A DNA stretch of 64,000 nucleotides, from the NCBI GenBank assembly GCA_959347315.1, contig OY365822.1, positions 7,488,993 to 7,552,992 on the forward strand, given 5' to 3'. Positions 44,713-57,300 of the stretch are shown piece after piece. Position 1 is the stretch's first letter; the number at the start of each line of letters is the position of its first letter. The translations under genes were made by a program, and so were the position numbers. The DNA is from Bimastos eiseni. Lineage: Eukaryota > Annelida > Clitellata > Crassiclitellata > Lumbricidae. The notes beneath the pieces are model-generated. The model was not told the origin of the DNA. It was given only the letters and a program-made list of their open reading frames with translations, and did not search any database.

Positions 44713-47700
44713 CTATGAAGCACAGCTAATTTTTATGTCGGAAGCCCACTGTGGCGGTGGATCCGCATATCCTAGATGCTCGGCTTCTTCCTGTTCATCA
44801 AAGGGATTTTTCAAGATTCGTGCCAGGTTCCGTACCACTGAGAAATCGTTACGCTTGGCTGCTTCGATCGCCGCCTCGGCCATCCAATTTCTCAGCACAT
44901 ACCTAGGATTGCTTTGGGACATTACCCTTTGTCGAATGTCTTCTGTGATGCCATATCTCTCGAGTCTTTGGCGGTACGACGTCATCCAAGCTTGGAACTT
45001 AGGATGCGGCAGAAGCATCTTTAAGGCCCAATGTTTCTTGTCTATATGGCCAGCCTCGAGGTCAGCAGTGGATGTGGTCCCTAGCTGTCGAAAGGTCAGT
45101 GTAAAATCTGTCCTTCGTTGTCCCATCATCTTCAGGAGAGATTCCACGAGTTCGTCATCCTCTCTCTCTCGCCCCACGATCAAACCTAGCTTTTTTCGGA
45201 ATTCTTCGATGTACGCTTGCTGGTACAAATCTGTGTAGCCTGCAAGGATTTTCAAAATGATCGCACGTTCCTCGGGCAGCAAAACCGTTGCTATTGACTC
45301 TGCAAGTTTCTCGAGGTTGTAATAGCCAACTTCTGGCTGTCGTTCATAACTATACCTCCTCTCGTCATCTGATAAGTTTGGCACAAGGTCTGATTCAAAA
45401 TGTTCCATGAACTGAAACGGACCAAAGTCGATTGTGATTGAAAGAATGCTGAAATTATCCGTGTTACAAACGCCGTGTGCAAATCCAAACGCTTGCCAGA
45501 GTGCAATCAGGTGGGCTGTTTGCTCGACGATGGTGCTAAACAGTTGTAGATACCTTTTCGAATCGAAAACGGATATTTCTTTAAAGTGCATCTCAATTAT
45601 GAAGTCCAGAAGGTGTCGAAGTAAGCCTAGCTCACCATCCTTGGCGAGTAGCTCGATCGAACCAAAGCGAAACCACGAAGGAGCAAGACGCAACACGATC
45701 GCAGTTTGCTCATTCGAAACGTGGCCATTGTAGACTAAATCCCTCAGAACTCTGACTGATGATGTGATCAACGTAGCACATCGTGCTGTTGGTATTCCTA
45801 GAATAACATGAGCATAGGTCATTATGACATGGAGTACAGTAAGATGTAAGTATACATCTGAATAGTGACCCTGTGAGAGGCACTATATAAATCTATCAAT
45901 ACAATACAATATGTTTAGATGTAACAAATGCATATTGGTATAGCAAGTACTGTGAGCAATCTCATTCGCTAGTCCACCCTTCATTCAACTTACTGGGCAT
46001 GTTCAGCAAGCGAGAGAATGAGGAACAGGGGTGTCCAGATAGGGGGGTTGGAGTCCGGAGGCAAATACCTCCAATTTCAGGTAAGGGTGGATATTTTTTT
46101 AGTCGTAGGGAGAAAATATTTTGCCTTATTGACACTGCACCGTGGGTTTGCCTCCACCACTCAGGAAGGGATTGACGCCCCTGATGAGGTATAGGAGCTT
46201 TTAAAATGGGTTTCATTCGAGACGAGGAAGGTGGAAGGTCAGACGAGACAAGGTAGCAACTATTGATGAGGTTTGACTTGATTCTGAGACAAAAGCCAGA
46301 AGCAGGGGCATCCAGATAGGGGAGGGGACCCAGAGGCAAATGCCTCCAATTTCAGATAGGGGGAATTTTTTTGGTCTTAAGGGGGAGGGTATATCTTGCC
46401 TTCCCGATACTTAGGACCGGGGTTTGCCGCCATCACTTGGGGGAGGGAGGAGAGGTTAATGCTCCTGGCCAGAAGTGATAGATAAAGGATTTAAGCCTCT
46501 GCTTAAAGTTACATTCACATTCCGTGTTGGAGGTGCCTAGATCTGTTTTAGACAGCTCTATGTTCGCACTGTTTTAAAAGAGCATTAATAAGCAGTTACT
46601 ATAAAGATGCTCAGATACAAACTAGATTTAAGAACATTTCACTGAGATTCAGGTATCTAAATTTTCCCAGTTTGTGTGCTTATTTCAGTCAGTACTTATG
46701 AAAAGCAAAGCTGTAAGCATTCTAACTTTATCAGACAGAAATGCTGAGTGCCAGACCTCGAGCCTGAAAGGCATAAAGATTAACACAAATCTCGCAAGTT
46801 TTTTAAATACATGATGAGGGTTAAAACAGCTGGTTCAATCGCTGACAAACCCCAAGCTCCTCATTCCACTCCCTATTGACACCTTCAGCAACTTGGCGAA
46901 AACCACTTTCAGAACACTTACCATATTGGTCTTCGACTGCTATGAAATCAGCCAAAGCACCACAGGTGACGATCTGAGGGTTCGAGGGGGACGAGTCCCC
47001 CTACCTTTTACAGAGAGGAGACATGCTATATGATTGTCCCCCCATTTCTTACCCCTCACATTGGGTGTCCCCCTACCTTTCAGAGGCGATCACCACCTCT
47101 GCAAAGCACTTACCAAGATGATGCATTGCTTCGCTCGCAAGAAACTCTCGAACTGATGATCGCAAGATTGCTCTTCCATCTCCCTGTCTGGAATAGGGAG
47201 ATTTCCCTGAACCTTTGAGCTGCATTTCCCATCGCTCTCCTTTACGATTCCTGTACTCTCCAATCATGTGGGCCCGCCCATCACCCAACTGGCCTGCCCA
47301 AAACCCGAACTGATGTCCACCGTAACGATGCGTCAAGGGCGCAGTCTCCAATAGTGGCACATTTCCACTGAAAACTCCAACAAATTCTGGAGTTTTTGTC
47401 ACCACTGGATTTAAATCAAGTAGATTAATGAGCACATCTTCAGTCCATGCGACAAGAGTTATGGGGCCCTCAAAAGGTGTCGTATTAGTACGAGAAAACA
47501 ATGCATTTTTCACTTTCCGCACATAATTCCTCGTTTCTGGGTCAATTGGAAAGCTGTCCGCCAGTAACTGCTTCGCTGGCAAAGGCCAATGCAGGATTGT
47601 TGAGTAAAGATGGTCGTCGACGTCCTCGTGAATATCATGTCGTGATTTATCGTATGCATCTCTAGTTTCAATAATCCAGTCAAACAAACTGTCACCAACG

Positions 47701-47789
47701 CAAGTCTCTATATTCTGATTTCTAGTCTGACCCACAACAGCTGTTACCATTGCCACACATCCATAGAAGCTGCGGATGGATAATAGCAT
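44713..47789 (-). CDS. SELENOO: Protein adenylyltransferase SelO, cysteine form
   Basis: Two exons: 47789-47114 and 45797-44713, with donor G|GTAAGT and acceptor CTAG|GA joining a split Gly in the family motif [13 protein letters not shown]. The product is 586 residues. SelO is a mitochondrial kinase-fold enzyme that transfers AMP to Ser/Thr/Tyr of redox proteins. Conserved blocks seen are [69 protein letters not shown] and [20 protein letters not shown]. The last contains the catalytic Asn and the metal-binding Asp of the inverted-nucleotide pseudokinase fold. The N-terminus ([10 protein letters not shown]) is short, basic and hydrophobic, fitting a mitochondrial presequence. Human SELENOO has selenocysteine at the third-last position; here the gene ends SCAS, with TGT (Cys) in that place and no in-frame TGA. 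The protein is somewhat shorter than the human one, mostly at the N-terminus. It is divergent from the RPUSD4 gene. Confidence 0.95.
46961..47101. mobile_element. Short MITE, CAGRGGCGGCGATC family, copy 4, at the SELENOO splice donor
   Basis: Perfect 8-bp flanks CAAAGCAC (46953-46960 and 47102-47109). Ends CACAGGTGACGATC and GATCACCACCTCTG. The right-hand flank overlaps the first bases of the SELENOO intron (donor GTAAGT is 47113-47108 on the minus strand), so the insertion lies 12 bp into the intron. Confidence 0.85.
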
Positions 47790-48307
47790 CTTCCTCGTTG
47801 CAAAAGATTAAGTTATACAGTCAACTCGAAGACAAGCATAAGTGATTATAATATCGTATCTAAACATCTTTACACTGAATAATAACGATATCAATACAGT
47901 ATTATCGTTTGAGATTTGTTTACGCTGCTACGCGCATAGCACTTATTTAGACCATTGTGTAATTAATATTCATTGTCAGAGCTTGGACTTGGTAACAGCC
48001 TGGTAAGCTCGAAGCAGGTTTTGCACAATTAAAAAGTTAAGTTCATTTGATCAGCCGCGACTTTAGCTTCACATCGTTCGTTAATGTTGGCTACTAGGCT
48101 TTACTAGGATTTACTATAAGTAAATACTACGAACATATACTTAAAATATCAGCGCATGGCGGTGCTTTCCATTATTATTTTTAAGTTTTTTCATAGTATA
48201 TATGCGCTACGTAACTATTCAGGACTGTTTTTTTATTATATCTATGATTTGAACCTCGTTAGTTGTAGTTGATATCTCTATTATCGACCATAAAACTTTG
48301 TAGAATA
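47790..48307. promoter_or_regulatory. Shared head-to-head promoter region of SELENOO and RPUSD4
   Basis: Only 518 bp separate the two start codons, which point away from each other. No TATA box with proper spacing stands out. The interval is AT-rich and free of recognisable transposons, unlike almost every other 500-bp stretch nearby. Shared regulation of two mitochondrial proteins is an inference. Confidence 0.6.
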
Positions 48308-51300
48308 ATGTCTCGTTTGTTAAAAGCTGTATTATGTTTTAGAGGAACCTCTAGAATAGTACATTGCGATCAGTTGAATTTGAGCCTGCCATGGTTTTTT
48401 AGGGGTACATATAACTGCAGTTCGTGGTCATCGGAACAATCGCCTGCTGGTAGTGAGTCAACTTCTGTCAAACATAATGTCGAAAATAAGGCATTACGTA
48501 ATGTTAATAGAGATACAAGAGATCAAGAGAGGATGATAGAAATGCGATCTCGGATGCGAGTGTTACACGGTCTTGATCATGAAAATACTTCACACGATAC
48601 GCTGCCCCAGTGTCAAAATCAGTCAACAGATGACAGCACTGAGAACGATTCCAGGACGCTGTCGTTTACAGTTGAGCCAAACGACGTAGTTTCGTCAAAT
48701 ATAGATGAGGAGGGTCTCGTCAGAAAACAGTCGGATTTCATCAAACAACTGAAAGAGGGTTCTGTGTCGAAGAAGAAAATGGATAAACTCATTTTTGCAC
48801 CGTTTGGTTTGGTGAGGGTCGACAGCATGAACTCACTGCAGGGTCGTCCAAAAATATCAAATAAGCCTGGAGAAACATTGGGTGAAATTGATAATGTACC
48901 GAAGTCGAGTGTTAAATTTAGACGATCGATACCAAAGCTAGACCAGTCTGAATTAAAACATGGCCACAGTGAATTGAAACTTAAGTATGAAGAATTGAAG
49001 CATACTGAGACAGAATCGAGACAAGACCAGTCAGAAGTGAGACACAGTCAGTCGGAATTGAACAGAGACATTTCAGAATCGCACCCAGAATTGACAATTG
49101 GTCAAACACAAAAAAGATCACAGCCAATATCTACCAGAAATAGAACAGTCTCTTTACCTCTAGGTCTCCCTTTCAACCAGACTCATTCTAAACATGTGTC
49201 GCAGAAGAAAACATCTGAAGATCCAGAGCCGGTCGGAGCAAACACGTTTGATGAACAGTATTTTGGTGACCGAATCACAGATGACCAGAACCAAGATAAA
49301 CAGACTAAACAAAATTCTCGCCTGTCAGAGAATGTTTTCGAGGAGCAGTACTTCAGCGAGAACAAATCCTCGCCTGAGAAAAATACCCAGCTCCCGGAAG
49401 AGGTATTTGGATCTTCAGCGTATTCTGACAATTACATTTCAGCAAAAATCACTAACCCGATTAAAGACCATCAAGCACGGAGTTATAAATCTGAAGAACC
49501 TGTGTACATTGACAAAAATGCACAAAGTGTCTATTTTGAGCAGACTGGCAAAAGTCAGATTAGTGAAAAACTGGAAACTACCAGACATGACAAGGTGCAG
49601 CTGGGGCCAAAGACGAGACCTGCGGAGGCTGTGCCGAAATTGGAAAAGCCGGATCTGTCAGAGGACACCATATTTCACGAAGCTGTGACGAAACGCGAAA
49701 TGAAACAACGTTCGATTCCAATTGCTAACATCGAAAATCCCACAACAGCGTACGATATGGCGATGAAGATTCGACTGGAGAAGAAGGGAAGGTTGGCAAC
49801 ACCATCCGCAGCCACTGGTGAGTAGGTCTTCTTCTAGTTGTCAACTGGTGATTGATTGGTTGATTCATTCATTCATTCATTCAGAACCTTGTATTGAGCC
49901 TAATCGAGATTACTACTCAGAAGTGCTCCCTGGTGAAAAACGTTTTAAAGTTGTTTTAGAAAGTGCAGTCCATTCCAGGTAGATCAAAGAGCTGGCCCGC
50001 CGATAATATATTTCTTGCCCGCAAAGCCTTTTCTAAGGACAACACAATAATGAGATTAAAAGGTCTTATTTATCGTTTTATAAGGTAGTTTGTCATTTTT
50101 AAGACTTTATGAATCTGCAGTGATGTTTGTAATTGGGAATGAATATCACAGTCAGGCTTTCAAAGTCAAATTCAACTGTTTGTATGGCCCCTCTGAGCTC
50201 CCTAGATTCCCTACGGTTCTACTCCTGGTCTCCTACCTCATTTTCCTGATATGCCTTTGACACTCGAGCTGGCCTGCCACTTGCTGGAAGATATTGCTGC
50301 TGGCCCACCATCATAAAAGGTTTGACACCCCTGAAGTAGATGGTCCATAAGCCTATAAATGATGTCTCTGCATTACTATTGCTCTGGTGAGTATGTCTTA
50401 AATGACATTGGTGAATTATTTTGACCAGCAGAGGATCATGGACTTGCTGGTGATGTCATTTAACAATGAGTCAAACTTATTTTACAGCTCTATGACCTAA
50501 GCATAAAGGCAAACAACAGGTGAGTAAGGTAGGGTAATTGCATAGGGAAGGCTAACATAGCTATCTGCAGCAGATGTTTGCAAGTTGGTCTCTAACTGGT
50601 ATAAAGTGGAAAGAGTGCCTGTACTTAATGAGTCATGGTAGACGAGAATTCTGCCAAAAGTAGTCTTTGTGGACATGTGGTGGACGGTGGTTGTAGAATC
50701 TGTTAGAGTAAGGCAGCATGACCTAACAATGAACACTCTATCAGTTTATCTTAACGAGTCTCTATATAAATCTTCTGACTAAATGAATGAATGAGCAAAT
50801 GAATGTAATTGTCAGTTTCCGTGGCTGGGCTGGGAGCGCTCCTGCATGGGTTTCTTGAAGGGGTGCAATAATAGTGCCCAAAATGAATGAATGAGCGAAT
50901 TAATGAATGGATGACTGAATGTAAAAAACGAATGAATGAATGAATGAGCAAATGAATGTAATTGTCAGCTTCATTGAATATGTTAAGATTCAAAACCTGA
51001 CACTTGGCATAATCATTTAATCCATACGTCATTCCTAATCTTCTACTGCTAATCATGATGCTATTCCCAGGCTTCTTATCATAGCACGTAATGTAATGTA
51101 AATCCTCAAAAATTTCTCTGCGCCACAAAAGCCGTGTCAGGGAGACCAGCTTAATCGCCGACAATTGCTTGGTTTTACCTCGTTCATTTAGGACCCTTAT
51201 GTGTAACCTCTCCCATATTACCGATTTCCCAGACCAATCCTGGTGGGAAAGCATAGTTTAAAGTTGTAAGTGCATACCGATCCCAAGCTAAGTGGACACA

Positions 51301-54300
51301 TCCAAAACTTGTCTAGTCCGTGCAAGGCGGATGGTCCAGCAACATAAGAAGGATGTTTTTGCATCGTTATGGCTTCTGACCAATCTGTTACAGATTGCTC
51401 ATAGAGCATTCAGTTTAACTCTTGGATATTTTGTTGCCATAGGAACGCATCCTCGTCTTAGCAAGTGGTCTGGCCGCGTGGATAGCAAGGGCTTCCGGAT
51501 TCTGACGGATCAGGTGGTCGACCTGCAGAATCTGACTGAAAATGTCGTTCTCACCATTCTCAAGGACAGCATCCTATACGAAGACGGTAACTTCAGAGTC
51601 GTTATCGAGAAGATTTTCTTAATTATTTTTTAGTATATTTCATGGATTTGACCAAAGATCACTTAACCATTTTTAAACCTAATAAAGGTTACTGAAGTAC
51701 AGCTTTCTAACTGGATCTAAAGATGATATGCAAATTCTAGAAGTACAATGGGTGGTGTTGTATAATACGCTGTTATAATTGCATCACTGATCATAAGGTT
51801 ATCAATGGCAGCAGACCATCCCAATGTCTTGTCTTCTTTGTTCAGCACATAACATTTATTAATTAAAACATGTAGTCCTGCACTCCCTAACCTGATTAGA
51901 TGTTAATATGTATTGTTTTGTATTTAAGTATTTATAAAGCGCTCTTAGTAGGGTGAACCGTTCAGAAGCGCTGCCAGTGCGAAAGGCCCCGCGAGAAGAA
52001 GTGGGTTTTGAGAGGAGCAAAAGAGGATGAGAGACTGCCAGATAGAATTTTAGAGTGAACAGTTGGAGAAAGTGTATTTCACAGAGAGGGAGGGACCAAT
52101 TGAAGCAAAAGATCGAGGCTGAGCCACAGCTGTTCCAGTTCTAGGAACCAAAGGGTTTATTACACCATGTATGCACCATATTTCAGGGAAACTAAATTGG
52201 ATGTTAGACTCCTAACATAATCGTCAGCAGTTCACGTTTACTTTTTACCTCGTGCATAAAAAAATACTAATAACAATGAACTTTAAAATAGTAATAATGA
52301 TGATGATTGATGATGATTATTATTATTATTGTTATTTTTACTATTATAGATAATGATAATAAATAATGTGATAGTCATTAATGATAATCATAATTAATTA
52401 ATGATAATCATAATTAATGATAGTCATTAATTCCAACTTGGTTTCTTTTCAGATAATGTAATAGCCATAGACAAGCCATATGGATTACCATCGCATGGTC
52501 AGTTAATTATTTATCTACTTCTTTACCTGCATTCTAATTTATTTTTTCTCCTACTACTCGCAGTGGCTTTGATTTCTAACATAAGAGTAATAATAGTACT
52601 TATCGTGGTGCTTATCTTAGTAGTAGTTTCAAGTTGATGACTCTGTTTGATCATTGGTGTCGCCCTCCTATTTATCCAGGGACTTGGGACTTGCACTGCC
52701 AGATTGCAGGCGGTGGGAGAGTTTCCATGCCTTAGCTTCATGTCCTGACTCCTTACGAGACAATGTTTCTGCTGGCACGACCTTCATCATTGCTGGATGG
52801 TGCTTATAAATTGATCCGGTTATAACCGAGGTATATAGAAAAAAGAACGCATAAATTAATTAATTAATAAGATACAGAAATTACAATAATGATATTAGTG
52901 AAAATAGTTTTAATAATCTACTTGCTTATAATTCCGAGGACTTGATGGCATGTTATCATCAGGCAACAGTTGATTGTATAGCACTAATTAACAGTTGGAG
53001 TAGGAGAATGGTTACTGTCGATGCAGCATTGCAGTAACTGACCAATTACTTTACATTACATGATGGGGTGTCTGTGCTAACAGGTGGTCCAGGTGTTCAC
53101 CACAGTGTCGGGAAGTTTCTCGGTCCACTGGCTGCCAAAGTGGACAAGACTGGACGACTGACCACCCTGCATCTGGTCCATCGCCTCGACAAAGAGACAA
53201 CCGGCGTCATGGTTCTGGCCAAGTGAGGACAACGGTTGCATGCATCGCGACAGAAATGACACAACTTTATTGTAACTGTAATTGTAATTTAGAATATATA
53301 TAGTGCCACTTGATATTGGAGACGATTACGACTCGACGTATAGCTAAACGGAGATATGGAAAGTCTTCAGCGTCATGTTTCTTTACATAAATACATGTAA
53401 CATATCATTTTAATATATGTGGCACACACTTAGTACTTAATAGATTGCAAAATAATACATATGTATTTTTATGGAAAGGGTGACTACAAGAAGATGAAAG
53501 AAGAGACCCAGAACAGAGATAAGTGGCGACATTGGACATACTAGCCTGCCAAAAAGGCAGAAAACTAGAAAAAAATGTCATTTTAAAATAAAAATTGCAA
53601 CTATACTTTGTTACTGTTTATATAAATATATTCGTTTATTGGATTAAGACTGACATACAGTGGTATGATTACATGATACGTTAGTAACAGATGATAGCAT
53701 GTTTTATAGGATTTGAATTGAACTGTTAGACAGCCTGCAATTTTCCCATCTTTACTTTTGCCCAAGATTCTAACTGTTTATTGCGAATGAACACTGTGTT
53801 GTGTTGTAAATTAGTATCATTTACGTGGTTTTAAACGTTTGATATTACTTTACTTAGTTTCCTTTCTGTTTAGATTTGTGTATGTCTTTGTTTGGTTTTG
53901 TGGATGTCTTTACGTTACACTGTAACCCTGTGATGTTGTCTAATATAAAAACTTCTATAGTGCCATGGTACAATCTTTTATTTGATCTGTTTACGTTTTG
54001 TTGTCTTAGATCACAGCAGAATGCCGAGTTCCTTCTTGCCATGTTTAAGAAGCGAATGGTAGTGAAGAGGTACTGGGCAATCACTAAAGGCATACCTAAC
54101 CCAACAGAAGGTATAACTGCTTTTGCAAAATCATACCTATGCTTTATTTTGCAATCTATTATGTACTAAGTTTTATTATTATTACTGAAATTTGATACCG
54201 CCCATCTTCCAACATTTTTTTGTGCGCAAAGGACTTGAGCAAGTCCTTCACGCACAAATACTCTGCAGTACAACTGCAATTGTGCCGCCAAGGCGTGTGT

Positions 54301-57300
54301 GTGCGCTTGTGAAAAAAAATGTTGGAAGAAGGGCATTCAAGGTTCCTTACACAGTGACTGACGCCTTGGACGAGGGTCGAACCTGCTCACTCAGCGCACA
54401 CCAAGTGTTACGGGCCGACCGCCCTAATTGATCAGCCAATGTGCCACACAGTATGTGCTTTATATATTAATTATTCTTGCACCAACTGCATATCCTCACT
54501 TTGGTGTACAATACATACTTCTAGACAGAGTATAAAATTGTATATTAATGTTTTGGCACTTAAAAATTTACTTTCTTGCAATATTTAGTAGTTGATTATA
54601 TTGTTATATTGGGCTCAATATTTCCGGGCACCATGTGCGTTAGTAAATGATCATTTAAAAAAAATGCCACTTTTCAAATCAGAGGTTTTTGACGTTTGAT
54701 GTACTGTTAATCTCAAGCTCTAAATTGATAACATTTTCAGCTGGCATGTAAATTGGTGCATCATGACAACGTTCGTTGAATAAGTGAAAATACGATGTAA
54801 TATTATGCGATGCCACCAGGGGCAAGGCCTAACTAAGGACGAGTTTGAAAGTTCTTCTCTTGCGTATTCAGAGCCACTGTCTTCATTAACTATCAGTGCT
54901 TACTTACTTATCTTTCACGACAGTTTGGCAAGATCGGAAACTGACCGTTGGAGAGTTATTGCACATGATCAGCCTCTATAAGCATACCTTGTGAGGGTGC
55001 TATATAAATTTGACAATTACATGACATTTTCTACATGGTCTTTGTTTTAGGTGTCATTGACATACCGATGGCAGAAGGTTCGGTCGAAGACAGATATCGA
55101 GTAAGCGCCACCTACCTGCTAATTGATCTTTATAGTGTCTCATACCTATACTCATTAACTCATAAATATACTGAATAAGTACATATGGGTGGGTGTGTAT
55201 TTGAGTGTTTGTATGAGGGTTTGGTTTACTCATTTTACCAATCACAATTGTGTGCTGCTGTTCAGTCACTTGCTCGTCTTGATATGTCTCTGTGACGGTT
55301 AGTCAACGAGACTCGTCATTTACTATCACTCACCAGCTGACATTTACCCTCATCGTTCACTCCCTTCCTTCCTCGTGCGCTCATTAATCATAATGTTCAG
55401 TAATGCTAACTTCTGGCTTCGTCGCTTTCGCGATTGCTCGTAACCCACCCAGGCATGCGCCCTGACCTACGCTGGCTCGTTAACTAATTCCTTAATTGAC
55501 TTTTCCCTCAGATGGAGTTGCGACCGATATATCGGGACGAAGCGAGTTTCCTGAGACGAGCGACGGACAGTCTGAAGGGGGAAAGACGAGATGCGGTGAC
55601 TAACTACAAGGTCTTATCAAGTGCCAATGGAACGGCACTTGTCGAATGCCAGCCGGAGACAGGTCAGTCAGTCTGTGATCTAACCGTTTCAGGCATTTCT
55701 AACTAAATAGGTTTGTATTTATATATTTAATCGAATGCAACTCGTATATTGTACATGGTTCACTTGCATTATATTTCTTTGATCTGTCTGTTTTGTCTCT
55801 TGTCTGTTTTGTCTGTCTGTTTTGTCTGTCTGTTTTGCCTGTCTGTTTTGTCTGTCTGTTTTGTCTGTCTGTTTTGCCTGTCTGTTTTGTCTGTCTTGTA
55901 TGTAAGTTTTGTCTCTGTCTGTTTTTGGTATCAGTATGTCTTATCTGTCTGTTTTGTCTGTCTATCTGTTGGTGTCGTATATCCGTCTTGCATGCCTGTC
56001 TTCATGTGACACAATTCCATTGTACTGATCTACTTTTTAAAACTGCTAGCTATTAATAACCTGTAGGTCATCTGTCCATCTTAGTCGACCAATTCCCTGG
56101 ATGTTGACCTCATTACGATACCTTGTGCCTCATACACTGGTGCTATAGAAGTTACTGATTAATGGTAGTAATTAGTAGAAGAAGAAGCAACAGATGTAGC
56201 CACAAATTTATTTGAGACTAGAAATTTTGAACTGAAAGCTGATCGACTGATGTTAACAGTTTTTGGAAAATGTTAGATCATTTGAGTTGGCCAGGCAACT
56301 CTATTTGCTTTAATCATTAATTCTCATCATGACTACCCTCTTGCCACAGTGCAGGGGCTTATATCCCCCGTCCCAAGTTAGTGTAGCAACTTTCTTCCCT
56401 CCATTTCTAAATCTCCTAATTTTTAAACTTCCCCTAGTTGAGATGAGGTCTCTCAATGAAACCCCCATTTCCTAGATGAGGCATTTGCTCCAAGTTTTAC
56501 ATGGCATAGAAGCCTCTTCCACATTGAGAAGACTCAAGACCCGTATTTACCCACATGTCTTATCCGTAGAATGACCTTTCATCAACCTGGCCCATATCTG
56601 TCGAGTGACCTTACATAACCTGACCCATATCTACCCTCATGTCTTATCTATTGAATGACCTTACATTTACCTGAATCATATCTGCCCTATGTGTAGTCGT
56701 TGGAAGAGAGAGCGGGGCAACAAAAATATGGGGTGGAACTTATCAGAACTTAATACTGTTGGATGAGACTCTAATGCTTGATATGAAAATGGTTTCTTGT
56801 GTAGGAGTGAAACACCAGATACGCTGTCACCTGGCGTTCGGACTCAACACTCCTATTCTCGGCGACCACAAATACTCGCACTACAGCAAAATGGCTCCTC
56901 AGGTCAGTTGCTTCTAGTTGGGCAAATGAGATACAAACTCGCAAATGACTGCTTTCCCTGGATTTACGACTGTTCTCTAAATCGTGTAGTGGTACATTTT
57001 ATGACCACTTTAAAATTTACCTTTTTGTCTCGACTAGAGTAGGAAGCACTTTTGAGTAGTTTTCCTTGAAAAGGCACAATATACATTTTTTAATATATGA
57101 ATGAATCATCCATCCTTATAGACAGGCAAAGGTTTCTTGTCCCCCGATCTCAGACTTCTGCTGTGCAGTGCCATGCCTTTTCCATTGCTTGCCATGCCAT
57201 CTGTAATGGACTTCCTGTGGCACTTGGTCTATTCCACACTCTATTCTATCCTCAAGGTTGTTCCTTTTTGTCAGGGTTGGGTCAGGAGCTCTCCTCAGTA

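Noticed and set aside
44501..45238. 245-codon plus-strand frame
   Set aside because: Antisense of SELENOO exon 2 joined to LINE remnant; no family resemblance.
55749..56056. Cys/Val/Leu-rich repeat ORF
   Set aside because: It is a translation of the (TGTTTTGTCTGTC)n minisatellite inside an RPUSD4 intron.
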